Positions 7,766 through 15,495 of a DNA stretch of 64,000 nucleotides are shown here, piece by piece. A model generated the notes under the pieces. That model saw only the letters and a program-made list of their open reading frames with translations. It was not told where the DNA came from and ran no database searches. The DNA is from JAKRSE01 sp943369295 (lineage in GTDB: Bacteria > Armatimonadota > Fimbriimonadia > Fimbriimonadales > Fimbriimonadaceae): the NCBI GenBank assembly GCA_943369295.1, contig CALRMU020000003.1, positions 558,001-622,000 of the forward strand, in the 5' to 3' direction. Made by a program: the position numbers and the translations under genes. The stretch's first letter is position 1. Every line of letters begins with the position of its first letter.

Positions 7766-8260
7766 TTAGCAGCTAATGTGCCGAACCACAAACTGATCCT
7801 GCTCGTTCGGATCAAGGATCACGACGTTGGGGTCGAGATGGCGAATGAACTCCTCAAAATCCACCCCATCCAATTCGCCTTGGCCTTTGAACTCCTCGTA
7901 CATGACCTTCAAAATGTCTCCAACCAGGGGCCGGTGAGGAAGAGCATCGACCCAGAGGCCGGGCTTGTTCCCTTCGCCCTTATAGGCGACTGCGGCGATC
8001 CAGTAAGAGGCGGAAGGCATGGCCTCGGCTTCAGCTTCTGAGCTCCAAAGACCCTCGGAGCATTCAAAGCCTGTTCGCTCCAGGCGCTTGCGGGTTTCTG
8101 TGATAGTCAGGCCAGCGTCGGTCCGCAGAAGCAGATCGCGATCAGGGTCGCCACAGGTCACGCGGCAGATGGCCCCGAATCGAGAAAGGTACGCCTCTTT
8201 GGGCATCTTTAACCTTTCCGCAGCTGCGGCGAATTCCTCGAAAGGAACTGTGAGGACCAT
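7766..8260 (-). CDS. Conserved-looking protein of unknown function
   Basis: A 164-residue soluble, acidic protein with no motif I recognise. It has no signal peptide or membrane segment. Coding character is good, and a TACTAT box 7 nt before the ATG supports the start. The segment DGVDFEEFIRHLDPNVVILDPNEQDQ near the C-terminus is the most structured-looking part. It heads a two-gene leftward unit with the membrane protein at 7210. Confidence 0.65.
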   Translation of the reverse strand: MVLTVPFEEFAAAAERLKMPKEAYLSRFGAICRVTCGDPDRDLLLRTDAGLTITETRKRLERTGFECSEGLWSSEAEAEAMPSASYWIAAVAYKGEGNKPGLWVDALPHRPLVGDILKVMYEEFKGQGELDGVDFEEFIRHLDPNVVILDPNEQDQFVVRHISC

Positions 8261-8267
8261 GGCAGTG

Positions 8268-8273
8268 ATAGTA
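8268..8273 (-). promoter_or_regulatory. -10-type box of the 8260 gene
   Basis: TACTAT on the minus strand ends exactly 7 nt before the ATG at 8260, without a ribosome binding site between. Confidence 0.5.
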
Positions 8274-8329
8274 CCGAAGGGGGAGCTGAGAGGGTTGCCC
8301 CCAGCTCCGCCTTCAGACGACAGAGAGAC

Positions 8330-9313
8330 TTACCAGGCGTAATGCTCTGGTGAGGTCTTGAATCCAGGGAAGATCTCATCGATCTTCGCCAGTTCCTCAT
8401 CCGAGAAGGTGATTTCAAGAGCCTTGACCGCCCCCTCAAGCTGAGCCATGGTTCGTGGGCCAATGATCGGAGCCGAAACGAAGGGTCGAGTCAGAGTCCA
8501 GGCCAGAGCCGCATCGCCAGGAGCAACGCCCTTGGCTTCGCAGAAATCTTCCCAGGCAACAAAGGCATCTCGCTTAGTTTCAAGAAGAGTCTTGGTCCAA
8601 TCGCCGTAGCGCCTCTGACCTTCCTGATTCTTAATCACGCCGCCCAGCACGCCGCCGCCGAGTGGAGACCAGGGGATGATTCCCACTCCGTAAGCCTGCG
8701 CGGCAGGAGCCACTTCCATCTCGATCTCTCGCTGAAGCAGGGAGTACTTGCTCTGCTCAGAGATGAGGCCCATAGTGCCGGCTCGCTTAGCGGCTTCGTT
8801 TGCCTGAGCAATGTTCCATCCTGCGAAGTTGCTACTGCCAACGTAGGTGATCTTGCCCTGCTGAACAAGAACGCTCATGGCTTCCCAAACTTCATCCCAG
8901 GGGCATTCACGGGCGATGTGATGGAACTGGTAGAGATCAATCACATCGGTCTTAAGCCGCTGAAGGCTGGCTTCGCAGGCGCGGCGAATGTAGTAAGCCG
9001 AGTAGCGGGCTGTGTTGGGCCAATCTTTCAGCTCATCTTTGCCCATGGGGTTGTAGAGCTTGGTGGCAATGACAACTCTTTCGCGGCGATTGCCGCCAAG
9101 CTGAAACCACTCGCCGATAATCTGCTCGGTGATTCCCTCTCCCTGCTTCCAGCCATAGACGTCAGCAGTGTCGAAGAAGTTGACCCCGTGGTCCAAAGCG
9201 GCGTCCATGATGCGGAAGGCGTCTTCCTTGGTCGTCTCAGGACCGAAGTTCATGGTTCCCAAACAGAGTCGAGAAACCTTCAGGCCAGATCGGCCCAGCT
9301 GCGTGTACTGCAT
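8330..9313 (-). CDS. Aldo/keto reductase
   Basis: A 327-residue NADPH-dependent aldo/keto reductase of the Tas/YhdN/voltage-gated-channel beta-subunit-like branch. The catalytic tetrad is visible: Asp in NFFDTADVYG, Tyr in VYG, Lys in VIATKLYNP and His in YQFHHI. EQSKYSLLQREIE and the late GPRTMAQLEGAVKAL segment mark the barrel end and cofactor site. The family reduces aldehydes and ketones; the substrate cannot be told. It stands alone between purF and the 8260 gene. Confidence 0.85.
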   Translation of the reverse strand: MQYTQLGRSGLKVSRLCLGTMNFGPETTKEDAFRIMDAALDHGVNFFDTADVYGWKQGEGITEQIIGEWFQLGGNRRERVVIATKLYNPMGKDELKDWPNTARYSAYYIRRACEASLQRLKTDVIDLYQFHHIARECPWDEVWEAMSVLVQQGKITYVGSSNFAGWNIAQANEAAKRAGTMGLISEQSKYSLLQREIEMEVAPAAQAYGVGIIPWSPLGGGVLGGVIKNQEGQRRYGDWTKTLLETKRDAFVAWEDFCEAKGVAPGDAALAWTLTRPFVSAPIIGPRTMAQLEGAVKALEITFSDEELAKIDEIFPGFKTSPEHYAW

Positions 9314-9360
9314 GAAAAGGGTTTACCTGATCCTGCCCGCTGCAGCTAAGCCAAAACTCG

Positions 9361-10818
9361 TCAGCCCTTTTCCAATGATTCCTTGCTAATGTTGTCCGGG
9401 ACAGGAATGGGATAGTCGGCGTTGAAGCAGGCGGTGCAGAAATGCCCCATCGGCCTCCCGACTGACTTTACGGCACCATCAAGATCCAGATAGCCGAGCG
9501 TCGTGGCTCCAATCGAATCCCTAATCTCATCCAGGGTGAGATTTGCCGCAATCAGCTGCCCCTTGCTGGCCATATCAATGCCGTAATAGCAGGGATCGGT
9601 GATGGGGGGAGCTGTGATACGCACATGGACTTCCCTTGCCCCAGATTCAAAGAGCAGGCGAACGATCTTGCCAGTCGTCGTGCCGCGAACAATCGAGTCA
9701 TCGACGAGAACCACGCTCTTGCCTCTCAGCCTGTCTGGCATGGGGCTCAGCTTCATTCTCACGCTGTCATCCCTCATGCGCTGGTCTGGCTGAATAAAGG
9801 TTCGATGAATGTAGCGGCTCTTCATCATGCCTTCCTGGTAAGGAAGTCCGCTGGCTCGGGCGAAACCAAGCGCGGCCGGGATTCCGGAATCAGGAACAGG
9901 AATAACCACATCGGCGCCAGGGGCAGGGTGCTTCCTAGCCAGAGCTTCACCCATTCTTTCACGGGCATCGTAAAGCGATGTTCCGTACATATGAGAATCT
10001 GGCCTGGCGAAGTAGATGAACTCAAAAAGGCACATAGCCGCTCGGCCCGGCTTAGCCACCTGCTTTAGTCTAAGACCGTTTTCATCAATCACAGCGCACT
10101 CGCCTGGCTCAAGATCGCAGGTGACTGCGCCGCCAAAGGGAGAAAAGGCACAGGATTCGCTGGCCAGGAGGTAGCCGTCTTCAAAAATCTTGCCGACGCT
10201 TAGGGGACGAATCCCATTAGGGTCTCGGAAGCCAAAAATGCAGGTAGGGGTCACAGCAACAACGCTGTAAGCGCCCTGAATCCTTTTCATTGTGGCGGCG
10301 ACTGCGGCTTCTGGTCCTTCATCCAGATGCTTGTGCAGAAGAACAGCAATAAGCTCCGAATCATTGGTGGTGGCGAACTCAAAGCCTTCAGCCTCAAGCT
10401 CGGCTCTCAGCTCAACCGTATTCACCAGGTTGCCGTTGTGCCCCACGGCGACCTTTCCTAAATCAGTCATGCAGACAATGGGCTGAGCATTTCGTTCAAC
10501 GTTTGCGCCTGTTGTGCTGTAGCGGTTATGGCCAATGGCAAAACTGCCCTTCAAAGTCGCCAGCTTGTCTTCATTAAAGACCTGAGAGACCAAGCCTTGA
10601 TCCTTAACGGTGTAGATGTCGGTGCCATCTCCACTTGAAATCCCAGCAGATTCCTGACCCCTATGCTGGAGGGCAAAGAGGGCGAAGAACGCGCTCTTTG
10701 CTGCTTGAAGCCCCGGGGTGTAGAGGCCTACAATCCCGCACTCTTCCTTGATCCTGTCGTCGTGCCACTCTTCGGCATGAAAGGCTTTTGGAGTGAGGGA
10801 GTCCTCGGTCGGAATCAC
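9361..10818 (-). CDS. purF: Amidophosphoribosyltransferase
   Basis: It transfers the amide nitrogen of glutamine to PRPP, the first committed step of purine synthesis. The N-terminal glutamine amidohydrolase domain needs a processed N-terminal cysteine, here C27 in KEECGIVGLY, so a 26-residue propeptide must be removed. Conserved parts are ALQHRGQESAGI, IGHNRYSTTG and, near residue 360, the PRPP loop VVLVDDSIVRGTT. Length (485) is normal. The start appears to be GTG. The gene stands alone; other pur genes are not in the window. Confidence 0.92.
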   Translation of the reverse strand: MIPTEDSLTPKAFHAEEWHDDRIKEECGIVGLYTPGLQAAKSAFFALFALQHRGQESAGISSGDGTDIYTVKDQGLVSQVFNEDKLATLKGSFAIGHNRYSTTGANVERNAQPIVCMTDLGKVAVGHNGNLVNTVELRAELEAEGFEFATTNDSELIAVLLHKHLDEGPEAAVAATMKRIQGAYSVVAVTPTCIFGFRDPNGIRPLSVGKIFEDGYLLASESCAFSPFGGAVTCDLEPGECAVIDENGLRLKQVAKPGRAAMCLFEFIYFARPDSHMYGTSLYDARERMGEALARKHPAPGADVVIPVPDSGIPAALGFARASGLPYQEGMMKSRYIHRTFIQPDQRMRDDSVRMKLSPMPDRLRGKSVVLVDDSIVRGTTTGKIVRLLFESGAREVHVRITAPPITDPCYYGIDMASKGQLIAANLTLDEIRDSIGATTLGYLDLDGAVKSVGRPMGHFCTACFNADYPIPVPDNISKESLEKG

Positions 10819-10889
10819 TCTCCGAGTATGGCATGGCTTCTTGCGCCAAGCGGTCCCTGCCTGCCCCTCAACCGGGCTCTATCCCCAGG

Positions 10890-10895
10890 TACCTT
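10890..10895 (+). promoter_or_regulatory. -10-type box before the 10902 gene
   Basis: TACCTT ends 6 nt before the ATG at 10902. It supports this start over a longer frame beginning at 10833. Confidence 0.4.
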
Positions 10896-10901
10896 GGATT
10901 C

Positions 10902-11291
10902 ATGACTTGGCCTCGCTGGGTGCTTGTCGTCTACGCCGTGATCAACATCATCATGGGCTTGCAGGCGTACTTTTTCCCCTCAGATGGCGTTGCTCACATC
11001 ATGAGCTTGGCCGGTGGAGTTGGAGCTGGGGTTCTGATCCTCTTCGCCGTTTATATCACCACCATCAATCCACGAGGCGGCTATATCATGGCCCTCTGCG
11101 TCTGTGCTCTGCTTATCGCGCACTTTGGTCGTGGAGTCCTTTCCGACGCAACAAACCCCAACAAGGGTGGAGTCAAGTTCTATCCCAAAGTGCTCTCGGT
11201 TGGAATGGCCTTTTTGGTTGCTGGAGCCTTGGGCTATGGGCATATTCAGGCCAGAGCAAAGGCAAAGGCTGAAGCTTCTTCGATCACCTAG
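10902..11291 (+). CDS. Small membrane protein, TMEM14-like
   Basis: The 129-residue product has four hydrophobic segments: VLVVYAVINIIMGLQAYFF, LAGGVGAGVLILFAVYI, IMALCVCALLIAHFG and VLSVGMAFLVAGALGYG, ending in a basic tail. Four helices, with a lysine-bearing motif NKGGVKFYPKV before the last one, resemble the TMEM14 family of small membrane proteins. That match is weak and the role unknown. The start at MTWPRW is chosen from the promoter-like box and because the upstream extension overlaps the purF promoter region. Confidence 0.55.
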   Translation: MTWPRWVLVVYAVINIIMGLQAYFFPSDGVAHIMSLAGGVGAGVLILFAVYITTINPRGGYIMALCVCALLIAHFGRGVLSDATNPNKGGVKFYPKVLSVGMAFLVAGALGYGHIQARAKAKAEASSIT

Positions 11292-11347
11292 GCTAGGTTC
11301 GTCAGCGGTTTTTTTGTGGGCCCGGGTTCATAGCTTGAAGATCTTCC

Positions 11348-11385
11348 AGGGTGGCCGGGGATGGCTCGTGAGCAGCCCCGGAACC
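11348..11385 (-). repeat. REP-like hairpin, family A
   Basis: Stem CCGGGG (11355-11360) and CCCCGG (11376-11381), preceded by GGGTGG. It faces the copy at 11431 in opposite orientation. Confidence 0.7.
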
Positions 11386-11430
11386 CACGGAGATTTCCCT
11401 AGACGGGCCTCTTGATTCCATGCGATTTGT

Positions 11431-11474
11431 CCAGGGCTGCAGCTAATTCTTCGCAGCCATCCCCGGTCACCCTT
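11431..11474 (+). repeat. REP-like hairpin, family A
   Basis: Reads CCAGGGCTGC, variable loop, then GCAGCCATCCCCGGTCACCC. It forms an inverted pair with 11348-11385 in the same convergent gap. Confidence 0.7.
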
Positions 11475-11494
11475 ACACAAGAACTAAAGAGATT

Positions 11495-11536
11495 GGGTGT
11501 CACGACCTTGACCGACGATGGATGTCTAGGTCGTGA
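11495..11536 (+). repeat. Hairpin repeat, family B, single copy
   Basis: GGGTGTCACGACCT at 11495-11508 pairs through CACGACCT with AGGTCGTG at 11528-11535. It is a lone copy of the element arrayed at 33387-34441. Confidence 0.7.
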
Positions 11537-11571
11537 TTAAAGGTCTTTACTATCGACTCAGTCAGCCAACT

Positions 11572-11856
11572 CTAGGCGGCGTCTTTGCCGCTCTCAGACT
11601 CATCAGAAGGGCCATCTAAAGCAAGCCAATCCGGAAGCACGACGGCTTTCATGGATGACCTAACGCCGCCTTTCTGTGGGATCTTGTCGAGCTGAGTAAT
11701 GCCTTGAGTAGCAAGTTCAATAACCCGGCACAGCGCCAGCTGTACTTCGGATCTATCAGCTCCTTCCGTCAGCAGAGTCTGAACCTCTCCTGACTGATAA
11801 AGCATTTCGCAGGTTGTCCGCCAAAGATCGGTGGGCACGTGTGACTGTGAATGCAT
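11572..11856 (-). CDS. Small unknown protein
   Basis: A 94-residue soluble protein with no recognised domain. The central part (VQLALCRVIELATQGITQLDKI) is helical and the tail is acidic and disordered (DGPSDESESGKDAA). The ATG directly abuts a perfect 11-bp hairpin (11857-11887) whose 3' arm holds GGCAGG, the only possible ribosome binding site. That arrangement may control expression. Confidence 0.5.
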   Translation of the reverse strand: MHSQSHVPTDLWRTTCEMLYQSGEVQTLLTEGADRSEVQLALCRVIELATQGITQLDKIPQKGGVRSSMKAVVLPDWLALDGPSDESESGKDAA

Positions 11857-11887
11857 AAGAACCTGCCCAAATTCTAGGCAGGTTCTT
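11857..11887 (-). promoter_or_regulatory. Perfect hairpin directly before a start codon
   Basis: The arms AAGAACCTGCC (11857-11867) and GGCAGGTTCTT (11877-11887) pair perfectly over a 9-nt loop. On the minus strand the ATG of the 94-residue gene follows at once, and the loop holds TAGAAT, a -10-like hexamer. It may be an operator, a structure masking the ribosome binding site, or a terminator of the upstream gene, though it has no T-run. Confidence 0.5.
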
Positions 11888-11947
11888 TAAGTTACTTTCC
11901 CCCAACGAGGTCAAGACAGGCAGTGCTGCTGGCACGACCCAGCAGGA

Positions 11948-12139
11948 TTACTCGTCTTTGCCGCCGCCAAGCAGACCGCCAAGCAGGCCGCCCGCCTGAT
12001 CCTTCAGGCCATCCAAGCCGCCTTTGCCAAGCAGAGCGGGAATTTCATCCATGTGTTCCTGAATGAACTCGACCACCTTCTTAGCGGTGGCTTCATCAAC
12101 TCCGACTTTGTCGGAGATCATCGAAATGAGCTGATCCAT
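11948..12139 (-). CDS. 63-residue helical protein with glycine-rich tail
   Basis: MDQLISMISDKVGVDEATAKKVV begins a two- or three-helix bundle, followed by GLLGGLLGGG and an acidic end. Small proteins of this build (DUF937/DUF2267-like) are common but poorly understood, and I cannot assign a family firmly. The start is 9 bases after the stop of the DUF4332 gene, so the two form one transcript. Confidence 0.6.
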   Translation of the reverse strand: MDQLISMISDKVGVDEATAKKVVEFIQEHMDEIPALLGKGGLDGLKDQAGGLLGGLLGGGKDE

Positions 12140-12148
12140 TTGTTTTGC

Positions 12149-12553
12149 CTAGTGGGTGACAGCCTTAGGAAGGGTTTCGGCTTCCGCGATCCACTTAGAG
12201 ACTTCCGTCTCAGAAGGAACACGGTTGACCAAGTTCTTAGCCTCGTTGACTTCAGCCAGCTTGACGGTCAAGTTGGCGGCATTTCTCTGGGCCAGTTCTG
12301 CCACAGAATCGACTCCGGCAGCTTCCAAAAGCTCGGCCATCTGAGGACCAACGCCGTTGAGCCTAAAGAGGTCGGCATGGTTCACAAACCTGAGAATCAG
12401 CTTTTCCGAAATGCCAGTTGACTCGGCAAGTTCGGCGCGGCCCTTTTTGGTTCCGCCGACTTCCAGCAATCCTTCAACCGTCTTTACGCCAGCTTCAGCA
12501 AGCTTTGCGGCCAAAGCTTCGCCCACACCTTCAATGTCTTTCACATTCGCCAT
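12149..12553 (-). CDS. DUF4332-type helix-hairpin-helix protein
   Basis: A 134-residue protein from MANVKDIEGVG. It carries two helix-hairpin-helix-like units: KDIEGVGEALAAKLAEAGVKTVEGLLEVG and FRLNGVGPQMAELLEAAGVDSVAELAQRN. This layout matches DUF4332, whose HhH motifs resemble non-specific DNA-binding units of ligases and radiation-resistance proteins. DNA binding is inferred. An in-frame start at 12583 is possible but precedes the usual family beginning. It heads the unit with the 63-residue protein. Confidence 0.7.
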   Translation of the reverse strand: MANVKDIEGVGEALAAKLAEAGVKTVEGLLEVGGTKKGRAELAESTGISEKLILRFVNHADLFRLNGVGPQMAELLEAAGVDSVAELAQRNAANLTVKLAEVNEAKNLVNRVPSETEVSKWIAEAETLPKAVTH

Positions 12554-12652
12554 TGTCTGCTCCGGAACTGCAGTCAGCAGCACCGAAATAGATTGTAGCT
12601 TTACCAGGGCAGATTGTTCCCGGTTGTGAAGATGCTCTGAGTGAATGAGGGC

Positions 12653-13468
12653 TTAAGGTGCCGCGACAAAAACCAGCGCTTCACCTTTAAACTTGCTGTT
12701 CGCGACGCTGGCAGCTGTGATGGTGTAGGTTCCTGGCGTGGCAGGGGCCGTCCAAGATCCTGTTGCGTCAATAACTCCGCCACTAGCAGACCAAGTTACA
12801 TCGGCATTGTTCGCACCGGTGACGGCCGCGGCGAAGGCCCGAACAGTTCCCGGTGCGACTGTATTGCCATCCGGGGTGACCGCAACCGTGATGCTCCTGA
12901 CCTGAATCACCCTCTTGCCAAAAAGAGAGGTAGAAGCGGTGCTTCGGCCAATGACACTGATTGTCGCGGGAGAATCGGGTGCGGTCACTTTGGCTGTGCT
13001 GACTCCGCTTGAAACCACCTGGCCGCCAGTTGAAAGCCAGGTTGCAGTCTGGTCAGCGGGGCCAGTAAAGGCCACAGAGACATCGACTGTTTCTCCGACC
13101 CCCATCGCCAGAGTCAGAGGGGTGATCGCGCCGGAGTTGTTATCCCCAACAACCGCCAGTGACCTATCTGAAACGGAAGGGTCCTCAACGCTGGTCACTA
13201 CGACATCGAAAATGCCGTCAAATGCTGGGGCCCTGTATGCTCCGGTTTGAGTAATGCTGCCGCCAGTCGTACTCCAAGTGACGTCAGCGCTGCCTGTGGT
13301 TTCAATGCTGTAGCCAAAAGATTGATTGGCGTCTCTCGCCAGCACCGCAACTTCAGGAAGAAGGGTCAGCTTGGTTGCTGCCCCTGTATCCGATCCGCCT
13401 CCACCGCAGCCAGAAAGAAGAGCTAAGGCAGGAAGAAGGAGTGCTGGGAGAAGAAAAGCTGATTTCAT
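12653..13468 (-). CDS. Lipoprotein with tandem Ig-like domains
   Basis: The signal MKSAFLLPALLLPALALLSGC ends in a lipobox with Cys21, so it is membrane-anchored. After GGGGS follow three beta-sandwich repeats of the bacterial Ig-like type. Each ends in a pattern such as DVTWSTTGGSITQTGAYRAP or DVTWSASGGVIDATGSWTAP, in which W and G-x-W/Y-x-A-P recur. Such repeats usually serve adhesion or structural roles outside the cell. No enzymatic domain is present. It diverges from the esterase at 13571. Confidence 0.75.
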   Translation of the reverse strand: MKSAFLLPALLLPALALLSGCGGGGSDTGAATKLTLLPEVAVLARDANQSFGYSIETTGSADVTWSTTGGSITQTGAYRAPAFDGIFDVVVTSVEDPSVSDRSLAVVGDNNSGAITPLTLAMGVGETVDVSVAFTGPADQTATWLSTGGQVVSSGVSTAKVTAPDSPATISVIGRSTASTSLFGKRVIQVRSITVAVTPDGNTVAPGTVRAFAAAVTGANNADVTWSASGGVIDATGSWTAPATPGTYTITAASVANSKFKGEALVFVAAP

Positions 13469-13554
13469 GGCTGCCCTATCTACCTAGCAAAAATGCCAGG
13501 CATCTCGGTCAAGGTCGCTGCGGCAAGAATTGACTGCTTTAACCTTCGTGAGGG

Positions 13555-13560
13555 TACCTT
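13555..13560 (+). promoter_or_regulatory. -10-type box before the 13571 gene
   Basis: TACCTT ends 10 nt before the ATG at 13571 and supports that start over the longer frame from 13493. Confidence 0.35.
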
Positions 13561-13570
13561 GCCTCAAATC

Positions 13571-14845
13571 ATGACTGGTCTCTTGTTCGCTTCTCTGCTT
13601 GCCTTACAAAGCCCAGCACCTACTCGATACGACATGGGCGAGAGGCTGAAGGCGCTTGAAAGCAGCTGGATGAAGGCAGACGAGCAGAAGAAGCGGGCCG
13701 CAGTCCCCTTTATCAGCCAGGCTGTGACCAGCTTTTTTACTCAGCAGTTTGGCCCGGCTTGCAGAAGCCTCGATTCAGCCTCTGCCGCTCTTGCCGGTCG
13801 TCCTCTGAAGCCTGAAGACGGAATCACCTTAAGATTTCTGCCCGGTCATTCCTCAACTGATGGAAAGATTCGCCTCTCTGTGACCTGGGCTTACACTCTT
13901 CCCGACGCTCAGCCAGTGAAAGTGGACATCAACGGAGTAACCACGGACTTTAAACCAGGCGAAAGCGGTGTGGTTGAACTGGATGTCGCCCGTCTGCCGA
14001 TGCAGAAAACTGGCCTAAGCGATTCTTCACTTAACCTGCCCATCAAAGTGGGTGCAGACCAGCGTGCCCTTCGATTATTTGTTGGCCAAAAATTCAAAGA
14101 AAGAGCTTCGGCTTTGGCAGCGAACCCAGACTCAGATATTGCAATCCTCGGCAGACTGCTTACAGACCAAGCCGAGGGCAAAACTGAACAGGATATCGAT
14201 CTCGTTGACGTCATGAGTCTTGGTGAGAAACTGGCCTCTGGCTCAACCCCAAAGGCCGTCGTAAAGGATTGGCCCTTGGCGATTGAAGGATCGACAAGGT
14301 TGAGAGCAAGGTTCCCAGACCAGCAAGATGCCAACGAAACTCTTGTCATCGCACTTCACGGAGCAGGCGGTTCCGAGAATCTCTTCTTTGAAGGCTACGG
14401 CAGAGGTCTGGCGGTCGACGAAGCCATTAAGAGAAAGTGGGCCATTATCGCCCCCCGGTCTTCAGCGACAGCAGTGAGAGATTCATTGGCTTGGGTCAAG
14501 CGAGTTCGAGGTTGGACACCAAAGAGGGTGATCGTTATGGGGCACTCAATGGGCGGAGCCTTGGCTCTTCAATCTGGATCAGTCACACCGAAGCCTAACG
14601 CCGTTGTACTCTTTGCTCCTGCAGGCAGACAAGTCCCAGAAAGCCTAAAGGACGTGCCCATGTATCTCGCCGTCGGCAGGCAGGAGATCATGATGCTCGG
14701 AGCTTCTGCTCAGGAGATCAGGAAATCAAGAGAAGCAGCACCGAACTTCCGCTTCAACCTCGTTGATCCCTGTGAGCACCTTATGATCGTGGCTGAGGCT
14801 CTGCCAGACGCCTACAAATGGCTGGATGAGACTTTGAAGCGGTAG
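13571..14845 (+). CDS. Secreted alpha/beta hydrolase (esterase-like)
   Basis: From MTGLLFASLLALQS, a probable signal peptide, the protein is 424 residues. The C-terminal third is an alpha/beta hydrolase: LVIALHGAGGSE provides the oxyanion strand, GHSMGGALAL the nucleophile serine, and DPCEHLMI a candidate histidine. The first 240 residues are helical then beta-rich and match nothing I know. The layout resembles polyhydroxyalkanoate-depolymerase or phospholipase-type secreted esterases. The substrate is unknown. The start is chosen because the longer version would bury the signal peptide. Confidence 0.65.
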   Translation: MTGLLFASLLALQSPAPTRYDMGERLKALESSWMKADEQKKRAAVPFISQAVTSFFTQQFGPACRSLDSASAALAGRPLKPEDGITLRFLPGHSSTDGKIRLSVTWAYTLPDAQPVKVDINGVTTDFKPGESGVVELDVARLPMQKTGLSDSSLNLPIKVGADQRALRLFVGQKFKERASALAANPDSDIAILGRLLTDQAEGKTEQDIDLVDVMSLGEKLASGSTPKAVVKDWPLAIEGSTRLRARFPDQQDANETLVIALHGAGGSENLFFEGYGRGLAVDEAIKRKWAIIAPRSSATAVRDSLAWVKRVRGWTPKRVIVMGHSMGGALALQSGSVTPKPNAVVLFAPAGRQVPESLKDVPMYLAVGRQEIMMLGASAQEIRKSREAAPNFRFNLVDPCEHLMIVAEALPDAYKWLDETLKR

Positions 14846-14901
14846 TGCCTGCTTTGGGATGACCCGAAAGAGAATGAGCCTGGAAGGGTATCACCTTCCC
14901 T

Positions 14902-15495
14902 ATGATCTTTGAGGAGAATGCTGCCCCCGAGGCCACCGAAGAGACCCAGGTTGAGAGCAAAGAGGAAGCCACTCAGCCTGAAGAAGTCGTCGTTGAAGAG
15001 CCCCCCGTGCAGGAGACCCCTGTCGAAGAAACCAACAAGCCTGACACCAAGGATATTGAGATTGAGGCCCTGAAGAAAGAGCGCAACGAACTGCTCTACA
15101 CCTTGGCCGATGCTCAAAACATCGTCCGAAGGACGAGAGCCCAGGCAGAACAGGATAGAAAGTTTGCCTCTGAAGGCTTGATTCGCGAGATTCTGCCTGT
15201 TCTGGATGGCTTTGAAAGGACCATGGCTATGGCCGCCAAGGGAGCTTCAGTCGAATCTTTGACCGATGGAGTCAGGGTTATGGAAAAGCAGTTGAGAAAG
15301 GCTCTTGAATCCTCCGGGGTGACTAGAGTCGCAGCCCTCGGCGCCGCTTTCGACCCAGAAGTCCACGAAGCTCTTGCCACTGTTGAGAACGAAGAACTTG
15401 ACGCCGACACCATTGTCGACGAAATCGAAGCAGGCTACACAATGCATGAGAAAGTGATCCGAGCCGCCCGAGTCAGGGTCACGGTGAAGCCGTGA
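14902..15495 (+). CDS. grpE: GrpE nucleotide exchange factor
   Basis: GrpE releases ADP from DnaK. The first 50 residues are acidic and disordered. A long coiled coil follows (EIEALKKERNELLYTLADAQNIVRR), then the four-helix and beta-wing region LPVLDGFERTMAMA, FDPEVHEAL and GYTMHEKVIRAARVRV, all standard for the family. Length 197 is normal. The end overlaps glmM by 4 bases. dnaK and dnaJ are not adjacent, which is unusual; no CIRCE-like site is visible upstream. Confidence 0.92.
   Translation: MIFEENAAPEATEETQVESKEEATQPEEVVVEEPPVQETPVEETNKPDTKDIEIEALKKERNELLYTLADAQNIVRRTRAQAEQDRKFASEGLIREILPVLDGFERTMAMAAKGASVESLTDGVRVMEKQLRKALESSGVTRVAALGAAFDPEVHEALATVENEELDADTIVDEIEAGYTMHEKVIRAARVRVTVKP

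Noticed and set aside
14846..14901. Heat-shock operator before grpE
   Set aside because: No inverted repeat resembling the groES site is present in the 56-bp gap.
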